The translations under genes and the position numbers were made by a program. The notes beneath the pieces were generated by a model, which was not told the DNA's origin, did not search any database, and saw only the letters and a program-made list of their open reading frames with translations. From Fragum whitleyi (lineage: Eukaryota; Mollusca; Bivalvia; Cardiida; Cardiidae), in the NCBI GenBank assembly GCA_948146395.1, contig OX411556.1, positions 25,217,596-25,281,595 on the forward strand: a DNA stretch of 64,000 bases. The letters are read 5' to 3'. Position 1 is the first letter of the stretch, and each line of letters opens with the position of its first letter. This document shows, piece after piece, positions 1 to 11,510 of the stretch.

Positions 1-26
1 CGTAAACTAAAAAGAACCTCGGACGT

Positions 27-431
27 CAATCGGGAACCTTCGGTGATTCTTCTGAATAGACCTCGGGAATAATACGGGCGCAGCCATGAAAGCGCGTCGT
101 TTCGCACGTGGGTTATGACGTCACAAACATCAACGATCCCTCTGAGGATGACGTTGCATTAAACAAAATAAACGAAAGAATATAAGTTGGCATATTGTAA
201 TTTGATAACAAAACGCAGTGTTTTACTTCGTTTTGTCATCAAGTTATAATATACCCAAAAGATCTCCTCAGTCATTCGGAAAGAATTGACAATTTTTTTC
301 CTTTTCTTCAAGTGGATTCAATAACCGAATTACCACCAGAACCGAATTTCCAAAAAAATGACCAAAAATTACTACACTTACGTCCGAGGTACTTTCCAGT
401 TTACGGAAACGTCCGAGCGATGTTCCGAATG
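27..431 (+). mobile_element. Foldback MITE, 405 bp, with perfect 10-bp target-site duplication
   Basis: Starts CAATCGGGAACC and ends GTTCCGAATG, giving short inverted ends. It is flanked on both sides by CCTCGGACGT (17-26 and 432-441). An internal imperfect hairpin (about 186-253) has arms built around CAAAACGCAGT. Non-coding. The TSD length fits Mutator-like/Foldback elements (8-11 bp); that superfamily assignment is inference. Confidence 0.85.
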
Positions 432-760
432 CCTCGGACGTAAGTGTAGTAACTTTTGGTCGTGTTTAAGGTATTTCGGCTTCTGGTAGTACTTCGGTCA
501 TTTTATACGCTTGAAGAAAATCACGTTTCGAATTTTTATTATTTTTTTTTTATCGTCCGTGTAGATCTTTGGGCATATCATATTTTGATGACAAAACGCA
601 GTAAAACATTGCATTTTGTCTTTAATTATAATATGCAATCTTACATTCGTACGCTGAGTTTGTTTTATGCAACGTTATCCTTAGCGGGATCGTTGATGTT
701 TGTGACGTCATATAAACCCACGTGCGAAATGATGCGCTTTCATGGCTGCGCCCGATGTCT

Positions 761-1208
761 CATTCGGAACATCACTCGGCCATTTCCGTAAACTGCAACA
801 GACCTCGGATGTATGTAAGGCGGATGGGTATGTAACAAAATCGTGCATTATGTTAGGCGGAAACAGTGTAAGAAAAACTAGCACTGTAGATTATATCTTT
901 TACAGTAAATAACAACTAAAAAAATCTTAATTTTTGAGAATGACGAATCATTCTCAAAAATTAAGATTTTTTTAGTTGTTATTTAAGAATCTAAAGGTAT
1001 TTATATTAGGATTCGATGATTTCACTTCAGTGACCTAAACGAGTAGCGTTGGCGCCGTCGAATGTTTTCATTCACAGTTTCGGGGGGGCTAACGCCATTT
1101 TAACTGACGTCATCGAGTTTTTCCAAGGTTTTCCCGCAATTTTTAAAAATAGTCCGTCTATGTACATCCGAGGATGATCGTGAGATTAGCCGAGTGGTGT
1201 TCCGAATG
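761..1208 (+). mobile_element. Hairpin-cored foldback element, 448 bp, with perfect 10-bp TSD
   Basis: Inverted ends CATTCGGAACATCACTCGG and CCGAGTGGTGTTCCGAATG are flanked by CCCGATGTCT at 751-760 and 1209-1218. The centre is a perfect hairpin (907-984). A diverged relative in the opposite orientation lies at 53778-54255. No coding capacity. Confidence 0.85.
907..984. repeat. Perfect 37-bp inverted repeat with 4-nt loop
   Basis: The arms at 907-943 and 948-984 are exact reverse complements around the loop CGAA. The stem contains AATCTTAATTTTTGAGAATG. It is the core of the foldback element. An RNA copy would form an uninterrupted 37-bp duplex. Confidence 0.95.
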
Positions 1209-1249
1209 CCCGATGTCTATTACGTAGATTCGCCGAGGGTTCCCGATTG

Positions 1250-2195
1250 AATAACTTTATGGCTCCACTGGCTGGCAGACTATTGTTATGTCGATGTGTC
1301 TGTCGTGCCTCCGTGCGTCCGTCCATTAACTTTTACTTAAAAAAATCTTCCCATTGCTAGAAACTACTTTATGGATTTAAACCAATTATCACGGGAATGT
1401 CCCTTGGGTGACCATCTTTCAGATTCCTTCTCATAATTCTAATCGGTTGAGAATCGATGCTTTGATTGGCGTGTTTAATTATCACATGGTAAAAATTGGC
1501 TTTTCTCGAAATTCAACCGATGGATATCAACCATATTGTACTTGAGTAATGTTTGCGTGGAACTCTATTAGATGACTATTTTGATAAGATGAAAATATGT
1601 GTTTATGGGTTAAGAACATTTCTTTATATATGTTATATAGTGAAAGCTTAAAAATAGATTTATAATTATTAGATCTACCAAGCGATCCTTCGATGACTTT
1701 TTGTTAGCCTGCAAATTGTGATTGAGATCAGGTAGAAATTGGGAATATTATTTGTGGAGGTCATTTCTATGTATGTAATATAGTGGAAACTTTGAAATCA
1801 ATTTTTTCAAAAATTAAAAGACGAATTTTCACTAAATTTCACTTAAAAGATCCTAGTTTTATTTTTTATAAACATGCAAAGAATTATTTCAATTAGATGT
1901 AAACTATACCATTTATAGATGAAACTTATTTCCCTATATGGTCAATAAATTGAACTTACGCTTTTGAAATCATCCGAAGGTATCGATTTGATATCAATTC
2001 AATTTCTCATAAATTTTCTGAGGTTGGATTTCATACGATGTTGAAAAGAATTTTGTATAAAAGTTGCTTTCCTTATTTTATAAATAAATATAACTTTTGA
2101 TTATTAGGAGATTCAGGTATTTGGGTCGAATCAGGCGCTCAGTTGCCTTTGGTTTGATAATGGGGTCAGAGAAGCTATGAAAACGATCAAATCGT
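1250..2195. other. No gene seen
   Basis: AT-rich intergenic DNA. I find no sustained reading frame with family character, no RNA gene and no clear repeat boundary. Confidence 0.6.
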
Positions 2196-2199
2196 GCTC

Positions 2200-2392
2200 C
2201 AGCCCCCGTGATATACTTAAAGATTGTGGGATAGAAGCTGGGGGCTAGGAATGGATGTAATGGTAGTACAGTAGTGAAAAATACTAGAAATCCATTGTTA
2301 GGCGCTTCAGCCGCCGCGATATAACTGAAAAATTGTTAAAAGCAGCGTAAAACCCCAATCAATTAATTAATTAATTAATCAATCAATCAATC
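2200..2392 (+). mobile_element. tRNA-derived SINE, 5'-truncated copy
   Basis: Matches the body of the full SINE at 3806-4081 (reverse strand): 'GGGATAGAAGCTGGGGGCTA', then 'TTGTTAGGCGCTTCAGCCGC'. It ends in an (AATT)n/(AATC)n tail at about 2360-2390. The tRNA head is missing. Confidence 0.75.
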
Positions 2393-2699
2393 TCTCCTGC
2401 ACAGTATGTGTTACCAGAAATTAAAAGAAACCAGAAATTCAATGGATTGTAATACATCAAAATTTATTAACTGTGTTGTTCCTTTTCAGTATATGACTTA
2501 GTGGATGTTTTGGGATGCTACAGAGATTCCTACCACTTTCGCGTCCTTACCGGTTCTTACCGGTCACACAGTAAAATGACAATCCTTATGTGTGCTAGCT
2601 TTTGTTACAACAGAAACTTTCGCTTTTTTGGCCTGCAGGTAAGTTGAATTGTAGTTATGTAATAAAGGGGCACTATAAATATTTAAACCAGTAAGATGC

Positions 2700-3063
2700 A
2701 TCTTGAAATTGACAAGGTGAGTGATTTTGGAATTATTTTGGAATTAAATTTGAACGCGATGCGATGATTCGGTTTTTGGTGGAATGAAAAGGGAGGCAAT
2801 CCAATATCGCTAATTTTGTTCTTCCCGAACAAAATTAGCGATATTTATTACCTCCTTTTAATAAAATATGCATGCAAATTCTATAAATAGCTTCATGTCC
2901 CTTCGAGGACCAACCAGACTTTTATACTTTCAATCATGTCAGTGAAATTACGATTTTTCTCTAGCTATATCTATTTTGAATGAATGGAGCGCCGCTTGAG
3001 CGTTTTAGAATGGTTCTGATTGAGATGAATGTCGATTTCAAGAAGTAACTACATGTAACTGTA
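2700..3063. mobile_element. TA-target palindromic MITE (family M)
   Basis: The core inverted repeat 'ATCGCTAATTTTGTTC...GAACAAAATTAGCGAT' is flanked by GGGAGG..ATCC / ATTACCTCC. The arms are full of CATTC/GAATG words, and the right end reads ..AACTGTA. It belongs to the family of about 20 copies whose consensus ends are TACAGTTA..CATCGTGAAATTGACA. TA-CAG ends suggest a Tc1/mariner-type non-autonomous element. Left end diverged. Confidence 0.7.
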
Positions 3064-3303
3064 CTAAAAAGATCTATACGGCCTAGTCATGACACGTTGG
3101 GAATGTCACGAGCAACAGCCACTGCAAAAAAAAATGGGGGTTCTCACTCAATTGTTTTTCAAACCATAACAAATTATTTATGTTCAGTGGAAAGGCTGCA
3201 GCAACCAATTTCTACCTTTTTTATCTAAAAATTGTCATTTAATTATTTAACCACGAGTCCTTTGTGGTTCTCAGCTTGACAAAATTACTACTTAAAACGT
3301 ACA

Positions 3304-3713
3304 TGCAGTTATGAACATCGTAAAATTGAATAATTGAATTATTTGTGGAATGATTTTGGAATGAAATTGAATGAGTGTGGTGAGCCCGTTTTGATAGAAA
3401 TTCGAGATGAACAAAATTAGCGATATTTATTACCACCCTTTAATATGTTATGCCTACAGGTTCTATGAATAGCTTCTTTGTCTTGACTAACTCATCATAT
3501 GCTTGCAAAATTCAAATTATGTCAGTGAAATCGCGGAATTTATTTACCGATTTTTATTTTGAATGTAGTTGTTGATCTTATCATTTTTAGTGATTTAGGG
3601 CGTTTCTAAATGGTTTGAGTGAGTGTTTGGAATGATTTAAAGGAACCCCGAGTGAGCGATTTAGAATAGTTTTGATCGAAATGACAGTCAATTTTACGAT
3701 ATTTCTAACTGTA
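3304..3713. mobile_element. TA-target palindromic MITE (family M)
   Basis: Left end 'GCAGTTATGAACATCGTAAA', right end 'ACGATATTTCTAACTGTA'. The centre has GAACAAAATTAGCGATATT. The ORF reported at 3239-3436 is a by-product of the element. Confidence 0.75.
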
Positions 3714-3805
3714 TATTTTTCCTAAGTAATTAACTGATTCAGCGAGTTTCGACTCTACAGGTCGCTGTTGTCAACACCATTTGATTAGTTAATCAATGAT
3801 TGATT

Positions 3806-4081
3806 GAATGGAGTTTTCGCCGCTTTCAACATTTTTTCAGTTATATCTCGGCGGCTGGAGCACCTAACAATGGTTTCCTGGTATTTCTCTCACCAGTACA
3901 ACCATAACATCCGTTCCTAGCCTCCAGCTGCTATTTCACATTTGTCTACGATTATCAACCCATAGGTGAGAGACAAATAGTCGGAAAGAATGAGTGCCGC
4001 TGTCGAGGATCGAACCCGGGACCTCTAGATTGACAGTCGGACGCGCCACCAACTGCGCTATGACGGCGGCTATTTGTCAAT
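3806..4081 (-). mobile_element. Full-length tRNA-derived SINE
   Basis: On the minus strand the head (4081 to about 4005) is tRNA-like, with an A box TAGCGCAGTTGG and a B box GGTTCGATCC. A conserved body follows (ACTCATTCTTTCCGACTATT, AGCAGCTGGAGGCTAGGAA, TGCTCCAGCCGCC). It ends in a CAATCAATC-type tail at the low-coordinate end. The presence of both pol III boxes is seen directly; mobility by a partner LINE is inferred. Confidence 0.85.
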
Positions 4082-4799
4082 CAAAACACTCATTATAATA
4101 TTATGATAGGATGACTGTTGACAACCGCTATTTTCCACATTTTTCTTTCAAAAATTCTTATATGGGCTACATTACCGTCGAAACTGCAGCTCAAATTAGT
4201 TCATTGTTCCCGACATTTCTAGGCTAGGACAACTTCAAACCGACTATAACTCGTTTCAGCGAGAGCATCTATACCAGTAGCGGATACAGAGCGGGTTTTG
4301 GGAGTTCAAACGCCCCCCCCCCCTCTAATGCATTTTCTATTACATTGTCATAGGCAAATTTTTGTTAAATTGGGTAAAAATTGAATAAAAAAGTAAATAG
4401 CAAATTCAGAATTTCTTTGGCTTTTTGTAAGCGTACGACTGGTCCGTGGTAACACACAATTCTATTTGAAAAAATTGCTTAGTTTTTATAAAAGGGAGGA
4501 AAGGGCCTACTTGTTTTAGAATATCGCCATTTTCGTTCATTTTTGGACCCTTTCTATTGTCTTATTAAAAACTAAACTATTCAATTTGTTCAAGTTTATT
4601 CCGAAATAATTTCAAAAAAACATTCACCTGTTCAAATACATATAAGATATGTTATTAAATTTTATTTGAGACAAGCTGATCTTAACACAGCCTAGAATAA
4701 AAAATGTTATTCAGCGAGCCTTTGCGGCAGAACCTCGACAATTATCAAGTCTCCCAACCACATTAGGTATTTTTATTGATACAAAACACTAAGAACGTA
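4082..4799. other. No gene; part of a dispersed repeat
   Basis: About 4270-4330 has 'AGTAGCGGATACAGAGCGGG' followed by a C tract, resembling 22800-22850 and a degenerate piece near 34610-34660. These look like relics of one dispersed family. The rest is AT-rich DNA without coding features. Confidence 0.4.
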
Positions 4800-5260
4800 T
4801 TATATATTTATCTTCTAGACGAAATTAAGATCAGTTTGTTTCAAATAAGATCAAATAACATTATACTTTTTCTCAAATAAACAAAACCTATGTACGTTTG
4901 AACCCATTAAGAAAGCTCAGCTGATGGAATTGTCGCAATAACGTGCGTTGCTGAAAAACTTTTATATTCTAGACGGAATTAAGATCAGTTTGTCTCAAAT
5001 AAATCGAGTAACAGATTCTTTTTCTCAAAATAACAAGATCTATGTACTTTTAAACAAATCAAGAACGCTCAGCTGATGGAATCGTCGCGATAACGTGCGT
5101 TACTGAAGAACTTTTATCTTTTCGACGAAAATTAAGACCAGCTTGCCTCGAATAAAATCGAGTAACAGAATCTTTTTTTCAAATTTACAAAATCTATGTA
5201 GGTTTTAATTAATTTAGAACGCTGAGATAAGAGAATTATCGCGATAATGTGCGTAATATG
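4800..5260. repeat. Tandem repeat, ~153-bp period, three units
   Basis: Units begin near 4815, 4969 and 5121. Shared words in order are GAC-GAAATTAAGATCAG, TTTTTCTCAAA, CTATGTA, GCTCAGCTGATGGAAT and GATAACGTGCGTTACTGAA. Divergence between units rises toward the last one. Confidence 0.8.
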
Positions 5261-5412
5261 ACGTCGTAATGGCGTCATTTAGAACGTGATCTTACACATG
5301 TGAAGGACATCGATATCTCTGATGATTATTGGTCATAGAAGACAGTGGAAGTTATGTGAAAAGCAATTTTGTTTAACTTGTTTACCACCAAAGAACTTCT
5401 TATATCGTTATT

Positions 5413-5690
5413 AGCCGTTGCCAAAGCCTAGTGGTAGCGTGACGGACTAATCAATCAAAAGGTCCCAGGTTCAATCCCCACGGCGTCACTCATCCTTTTC
5501 GACTATTTCTCTTCCACCAGTTGTTGATATAATCGTAGACCTTTACGGAATGGCATCTGGAAGCTAGGAAAAGATGTTATGGTGGTATTGGTGTACGAAA
5601 TACCATGAAGCAATTGTTAGGTTGTCCAGCCGCCAAGATATAACTGAAAGCTTTTTGAAAGCGTCGTAAAATCAATTCACATTTACAAAA
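5413..5690 (+). mobile_element. tRNA-derived SINE, full length but with a different tRNA head
   Basis: The head has 'GCCTAGTGGTAGCGTGACGG' (A-box-like) and 'CCCAGGTTCAATCCCCACGG' (B-box-like). The body matches the other SINE copies (CTCATCC..TTCGACTATTTCTC, GCATCTGGAAGCTAGGAAAA, TTGTCCAGCCGCC), with a short A-rich end. The head differs from the 3806-4081 copy, so a body-sharing subfamily is possible. Confidence 0.75.
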
Positions 5691-5822
5691 TATTTTGTTT
5701 TTTTTTTTTACAGTATTCTTACCAGTGTTATTGTGGACATGTATTGATATCTTCCGTGACCTACAATCAGTGTACAATGAAGTGTGGCGGAGACCAAACG
5801 ACATACTGCGGGGGAGCATATG

Positions 5823-6110
5823 CCATAAATGTGTACCAATTTAATGAAAAAGTAGATTTTTAACGTCATAATGCGGATGATTATTTGCCATAAGTGTGTA
5901 TAGATTTAATGAAAAATTAGATACTTGACAACATAATACGAAGGAATATATGCAATAAATGTGTACCGATTTAATGAAAAAATAGATATTTAACAACAAA
6001 ATACTTAGAAATGTATGCAATAAATGGGTACTGTACCGATTTAATGGAAGAGTAGATACTTGACAACATAATACGGACGAATGCAATGTATACATACCAA
6101 GTTTAACTAG
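5823..6110 (+). repeat. 65-bp satellite, about 4.5 units
   Basis: Unit starts at 5823, 5888, 5953 and 6018, each with 'CAATAAATGTGTACCGATTT' or a variant, then AATGAAAAA.TAGATA.TT.A.CAACATAATAC. The spacing is exactly 65 bp. Relics of the same repeat occur at 8940-9065 and 10880-10945. Confidence 0.9.
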
Positions 6111-7505
6111 ATTTTAGCATGTAACTACATACTGAGAACACAATAAAGGACGCAATGGACATCGGCCATCAGACTCGGAGTGACCGCGCTGGAATTTACT
6201 TCCGGGAGTCGTTATATGGTAAAGGTAGATCTTTTAGAAGAACTAGTGCGGCGTGAAGTCGGCATTGTGAAGTGGAGAACAGTGATTCAAGTGTACATTT
6301 ATTTGATATTTGACTAGTTTGGCATCTATTCTTTAATTGAACACTTAATTCGGTCTTCTTCGAGCATGGTTTTCTTTCCGAAAGAACGGATATGGGACGG
6401 GGGACGAATGCAAACATAATGTCCTCTTCATGAGTCGAAAAAAGACGGTGCCTCTACCCTAGCTTGAAAAGCCCAGAACTTGAATATAATTTTAAAAAAA
6501 ACACGTGTCTCAAAACACTAGACAGTTCTATGAATGCAGATGCAGCCATTATGGCGTCATATTAGATATTTTTGTGAAATGCGCTACAACACCAGAGAAA
6601 TGTGAAATTTTATTGAAAACAAAGAAGGTCGAAAATCTTGTGAGGTCTGACCTACTCTATCAACCGGAAGTGAGCCTTTCTTTTTTACGGCTTTTTTGCA
6701 CATTGTTTAAACATATGGTGTTTTACATGATTCTGTTTAAGGAAATGATGTGGATAATTTTAGTGAAATTAGTAGTTAAATCTCATAACCTAGCTCCTTT
6801 GCAACATAAATAGCAATTAAACGAATAAACCATTGAATTTAGTGATAGCTCTACGTTAAAAAAATACAGTTCAATTAGGAGGGGGCTTCATAAATATCAA
6901 AAACGCCTTATTTGCATGAAAAGGTGTGCTTATTTTTTACGAAATAAAGGAATACTATTTAAAAAAGCATATTGCCCGGGCAATAACTTGAAAAAATTGC
7001 CTCTAGTATAATTTTCAAAATAAGGACATCTTTAACTTTTGAAAGCTTGTAATGCAAATGTATTTGATGAAAAAGAAATTCCATAAGCAATTGTTATTGC
7101 TATTGAGCTTATACGAAAGGTGTTCTAAAAGTCTAGGGACTTTCTTTATATCTCGAAAACTGTTCAACAGAAATCATTGGGATTAGCATAGGATGGATAT
7201 TATACAGTTAATATATATGTAACAATTTGATCCCATCAATTCACACGACGCGTTCAACAGGCTTTACCATAGAGACATACATAACGTCAATCGGTGCAAA
7301 GAATAATTTTCATTTTTATCGCTTCCACATTCTGTGACTTTAACACCAATTATATTGCCTAGCACTCAAATGCATTGTTTTAGATTTTCGCATTCTGTTT
7401 TTATAAAGACACAATGGTATTTCCGGATGAATTATTTACTTGAAACATATTTCATTACAAGAATAAACTAACTTGATCAAAATAGGTGGCAGTAAAAATA
7501 CAGCC
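6111..7505. other. No gene seen; possible lone TIR
   Basis: Short ORFs here lack family character. A stretch at about 7118-7160, 'AGGTGTTCTAAAAGTCTAGG', resembles one end of a mariner-type element, but I find no partner end. Confidence 0.4.
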
Positions 7506-7763
7506 ACCAGGGGAGCCGTTTTACTAATCTTCTCACGAAAAAAAATATCGTTAGTCAAAATCACGAATCGTACCTGGTGTTTTCATTCAATGTTAGATTC
7601 TGCCTTGCAATATCTCATTAGAATCGTATTTAGAAGACGATTCCAATGAGATGATGTATGGCAGAATTCCATATTTAACTACATGTACTTCTGTACGGGC
7701 AACTTTAATTTTTGACTAACGCAAAAAATATCGTAAAATGTTTAGTCAAACGGGCCACCAGGA
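7506..7763. mobile_element. Palindromic MITE (family P)
   Basis: The ends are inverted: 'AGCCGTTTTACTAATCTTCT' against the complement of 'AATGTTTAGTCAAACGGGCC'. Inside are 'GTCAAAATCACGAATCGTAC' and the inner inverted pair around 'AGAAGACGATTC'. Relatives are at 28183-28419 and 57138-57553. Confidence 0.75.
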
Positions 7764-8212
7764 CGTCAGAAAGACAACGTCAGGATTGCCTTCTGTTACA
7801 GAAATTGATACTCAATGAAATGCGGTGTGCGTCGCTAGGCGCATAGTGCATGTCTTTGGACGCTCATATAATTCCATCTGTTCGGCGTACTTCCATTAAA
7901 TTTGGTGTGTGAGCAAAGGAAGGAAAGCACAATAAAATGATATGATTTATATTTTTATACGCTTAGCAGTCTTTGAGATATGGTGATGGACCACGAACTT
8001 CTGGAACTCACCTCGTTAAAGACCTGAAGCGAATATAAACATTTTGCTGAAATATTTGCCAGTAACACCAAAGGAAAGGTAGCTCTATCATGTAAAAATG
8101 CGTGGATCGGTACATTTAATCTTTGGTGTAATGACTATAAAATGTTATCTACAACTTATGTAAACAAGAAAAAATTTATTAGGAGGAAGACTGTACCCCA
8201 TGTGTCCATTGC

Positions 8213-8906
8213 TTAAGGCCCGGTTCCACTGCACGTACGGATGCATCGAGGATGTAAAACGTATAAAATCATTTACTCTTTATATCCGTCATAAAGACGC
8301 TTTGCATCTATTCGATGACTAAGATTTCATCCACGCAGAAAGTTTGGAGCTGCAAAAAACTTCAACGGATAAACTTACGGCTACATTCGTTTCATATGCG
8401 AACCGTAACGAGGAATAAACAATATTTATCCGAAGCTATCTGTCATACTTGCGCTGTAACCTAAATCCACCCGTTAGGCATCCTCGGAACTCCAATCCGC
8501 TTTGGGTGTAAACGCACAGAAGTTGGAATTATCAGGTATACGAAAAGTATGTAATAGGGGAGTAACATGGATATTGTAAGCGTATTAATCCCGTGAAAGT
8601 ATAATGATCAGCGTTGTATCCATTTTGTTTCCCAATATCACTAAATTATTCCAAAGTGAGTAGTTTAAACACAATATAAAATATATATAGTACTCACCAA
8701 GTGACCCCGTCGGAGCTGTCTTCCGCTCTAATCCACAAGGCTTGCGATAAACATCTACTCAGAAATCCCGGCTACAAACTTTACGCGTTTGATATTTTCC
8801 GTATCAGTATTCAGTAAGCGACTTAGAACGGATGGAATTTTCGCACTTCCGCCGTGTCCGTTGAGCATACGTTTTGTGTCCGTTTAGCAATGGGATCGGG
8901 CTTTAA
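8213..8906. mobile_element. TIR element with AAGGCCCGG ends (family G)
   Basis: The left end TTAAGGCCCGGTTCCACTGC mirrors the right end GCAATGGGATCGGGCTTTAA. The interior is made of recurring words such as CGGATG, ACGTA and CCGT. No ORF of note. Confidence 0.75.
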
Positions 8907-8939
8907 TAATGAATGATACATGTAGATATCGAACAATAT

Positions 8940-9065
8940 CCCGCCTACGAATATATGCCTAAACTGCGTCAAGATTTAATAAAAAAAGGTAGGTGTCTAA
9001 GAATACGCTAGTTAGAAATATATGCAATAAAGTATAAATTTAATGAAAAAAAACTGATATATTCA
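8940..9065 (+). repeat. Relic of the 65-bp satellite
   Basis: 'GAATATATGCCTAAACTG', 'AAGATTTAATAAAA' and 'ATATGCAATAAAGTATAAAT' match the 5823-6110 unit in order. It is separated from a further relic (10880-10945) by the TIR element at 9068-10876. Confidence 0.65.
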
Positions 9066-9067
9066 TT

Positions 9068-10876
9068 TAAAGGCCCGGCCCCACTGCCAAGCGGAGACAA
9101 AACGTATGCTAAATGGATACGACGGAAGAGTGAAATTTCCATACGTTCTCATACGCTTGATTAAAACTGATAGTAGTGACGTAAACGTGCGAAACAACGG
9201 AAATGTCGAACGTCCAAAGTAAGTAGCCGGGATGTTGAGTAGATGTTCATCGGAAGCCCTGTCGATAAGAGCAGATGACAGCTCAGAAGAGGCTAACGGG
9301 TGTAATTATGACGAATGATAGTAGCGGAAAGAGCGGATGCATAAAGTATTGGACGTATACACAACATAATATGCTTAGCGGAAACAAAACAGCAACAGTG
9401 CGGATCATTGAATTTTACGTGATGCATACGCTTACATATTACTTAAATATCCGTGTCATTGCCTTTTATATACAGGGTGTTTCATTATATCTCTCCTTAT
9501 TCTAAACCATTATGGTTCTAATATAACTTATCAAATTACTTGTGTAAATATTCATCTGTTTCACAGACAAAATAACATTTTGATAGATATTAAAATTGTC
9601 TAAGTGCTTCTGATGGTGTCAGTCTTGTTTGACATCAAACTTTTTGAGGATTTTCAACATGACGTCAATTTTATGCAATAATAACGTCGGGTTTTATTTT
9701 GAATTTATTATTCATTTTGTCTCCTAATAAATGGAATGGCTATTTCACTCCTTTTTATCAGACTCTTAAATTCTTCTAGCAATGGCTGTATATCATAACA
9801 TTCTGAAAGTTACCCAAAAGATAAGGTATAATAGCCTTTGGATCCGACAATTGTGGCAGACATTTCTGATTAGCCTTGAGAGGGATGAAATTTCTAAAGG
9901 TTGTCACCCATTCTTAAAAGCTACTTTGTTGTGTCAAATGCTGAAGCTTTAATCATGTACATGTAATATAACAATGGACTCATATATTTAAGAATTATAA
10001 TTTTAATTTTAAAACCAGACACCAGTAGCACTATCGGTGTTTGATATCAACATATTCACGCATAGGCCATTGACATAAAAAAAACAACTCAAGACTGAAA
10101 AAACACCTCTGTCACAATTGCCTGATCTGTGTCTATTTGACCTTACTTTTGGACTCAGACTTTCAAGAATATATGGTATACAGCCATTTACCAACATATA
10201 CAAAAAAAATTTAAGAGAATCATCTAGGGGGAGTACTAGCCAAACCATTTGCTAGGAAACATGACGAATGATGTTGATAATTCAAGAATCCGCTTATTGT
10301 CTAACGTTGACGTCATGATGAAAAAATTCCTAAAAAGTTTGATGTCAAACAGGGTTTACACCATCAGAGGCACTAAAACAAATTATATATCAATCAAAAT
10401 AATATTTTGTCTGCGGAACAGATGAATATTTACAGAATTTATTCGATTAGTTATATCAGAACCATAATTGTTTAGAATACGGACAGATATTATTAAACAC
10501 CCTGTACTTTTCTTATATCTAATAATTCCGCCCTGTGTACGTTTTCATCCAAAGCGGATAAGATTTCCGAGGATGCCTAACGGATAAAATGATGATACTG
10601 CGGAAGCATAACGGATGCTACCGGACACGTAGCCTTTGTTCCTCGTATTGTTTCGCATTTACATCGTACAAAGCGAAACAAATCCGCTCTACAAGTTTTG
10701 TGCAGCTCAAAACTTTGTGCGCAAATGAAGTCACAATGAACGGACGCTCGACAGACAGAGAGTATGCAAAGCGTATGTAAAAAAACAGATGCAAAGCGTC
10801 TTTCCAACGGATTAAAGATTTTCATACGTTTAACATCCCAAATGCATCCGTAAGCGCAATGGGATCGGGCCTTCAA
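9068..10876. mobile_element. Family G TIR element, split by a second element
   Basis: The left end AAAGGCCCGGCCCCACTGCC pairs with the right end GCGCAATGGGATCGGGCCTT. The interior includes 'GGATACGACGGAAGAGTGAA', the inverse of sequence inside the neighbouring copy at 8213-8906. It contains the whole 9471-10506 element. Confidence 0.75.
9471..10506. mobile_element. Long-TIR element (family Q) inserted at TA
   Basis: Ends TACAGGGTGTTTCA and ..TAAACACCCTGTA. The inverted arms run for well over 150 bp with shared words TGTAAATATTCATCTGTT, ACAAAATAA.ATTTTGAT and CTCTGATGGTGT. TA at both ends fits a Tc1/mariner-type target. No transposase ORF is visible, so it is non-autonomous. A second copy is at 36315-37520. 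Confidence 0.85.
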
Positions 10877-10879
10877 TAC

Positions 10880-10945
10880 CTTCCGCGGAGGAATATATCC
10901 AATAAGTGTGTACAAGATTAAAGATACAGTTGATTTTCAACGACT
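10880..10945 (+). repeat. Relic of the 65-bp satellite
   Basis: 'GGAATATATCCAATAAGTGT' followed by ACAAGATTAAAGATACAGTT continues the satellite on the far side of the 9068-10876 insertion. Confidence 0.6.
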
Positions 10946-11234
10946 GTGTTATGAATTTTCAAGATGTTTAAAAATGTATTATGTACAAGGATTGTTTCTA
11001 AAACTTACAACAATGCAGATGAATTCAAGATGATTTTATATGAAAAGAATGACACGTAAAATATCGAATTTAATCTTAACTCGAAACAAAGTAATCTGAA
11101 AAAAAGTATTGTATTCCTCTGCTTAAATGTTTTGGCCATTTTGAATTAGAACATCCACGCAACCTCGGCAAATGTAAAGAAATTTAAAAAAAAAACACGT
11201 TCAATATGGCTGCATGTATATATAAAGTATAGAA

Positions 11235-11510
11235 TACACTCACTCCGATCCTTCCAAATGTTCCTTTAATCGCTCAAAATCGTTTAAACCCCTCTACAAT
11301 TCCTAAAAATGCGGTCAAATCTTTCCAAAACATTTGTACTTTGAAACCTCTGATTGATTCGTGAAGTTACGCACATCTATTTATAGAACAAGAAAGTCGA
11401 TTTCATTAAATTGAGGAAAAAAACCGAAATAATATTACCTCCCTTAAATGCCATTTAGCTTATTCTTCTCATTCAATTGTATTCCGAAATCATTCCGAAA
11501 TCGTTCGTCC
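11235..11510. mobile_element. Partial family M MITE
   Basis: Contains 'CCTTTAATCGCTCAAAATCG', a central ATTACCTCCCTTAAATG, and CATTCCGAAATCATTCCG arms. The right end runs directly into the next copy at 11511. Its left end is degraded. Confidence 0.6.

Larger units (their letters stand above)
1..1249 (-). mobile_element. Host copy of a foldback (10-bp TSD) TIR element, split by two later insertions
   Basis: Bases 1-26, 442-760 and 1219-1249 join into one copy of the same family seen intact at 11588-11982, in the opposite orientation. It ends at 1249 with GGTTCCCGATTG, the inverse of the family's left end. It is interrupted by the element at 27-431 and by the element at 761-1208, each flanked by a perfect 10-bp duplication. 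Its other end lies outside the window. ORFs here only reflect the palindrome and are not genes. Confidence 0.75.

Noticed and set aside
456..791. 111-aa ORF
   Set aside because: It runs along a foldback element and changes character at its boundaries. No protein family features.
4800..5260. Regular repeat that might be read as an array with spacers
   Set aside because: Units are ~153 bp and contiguous, with drift throughout. There are no short identical repeats separated by unique spacers.
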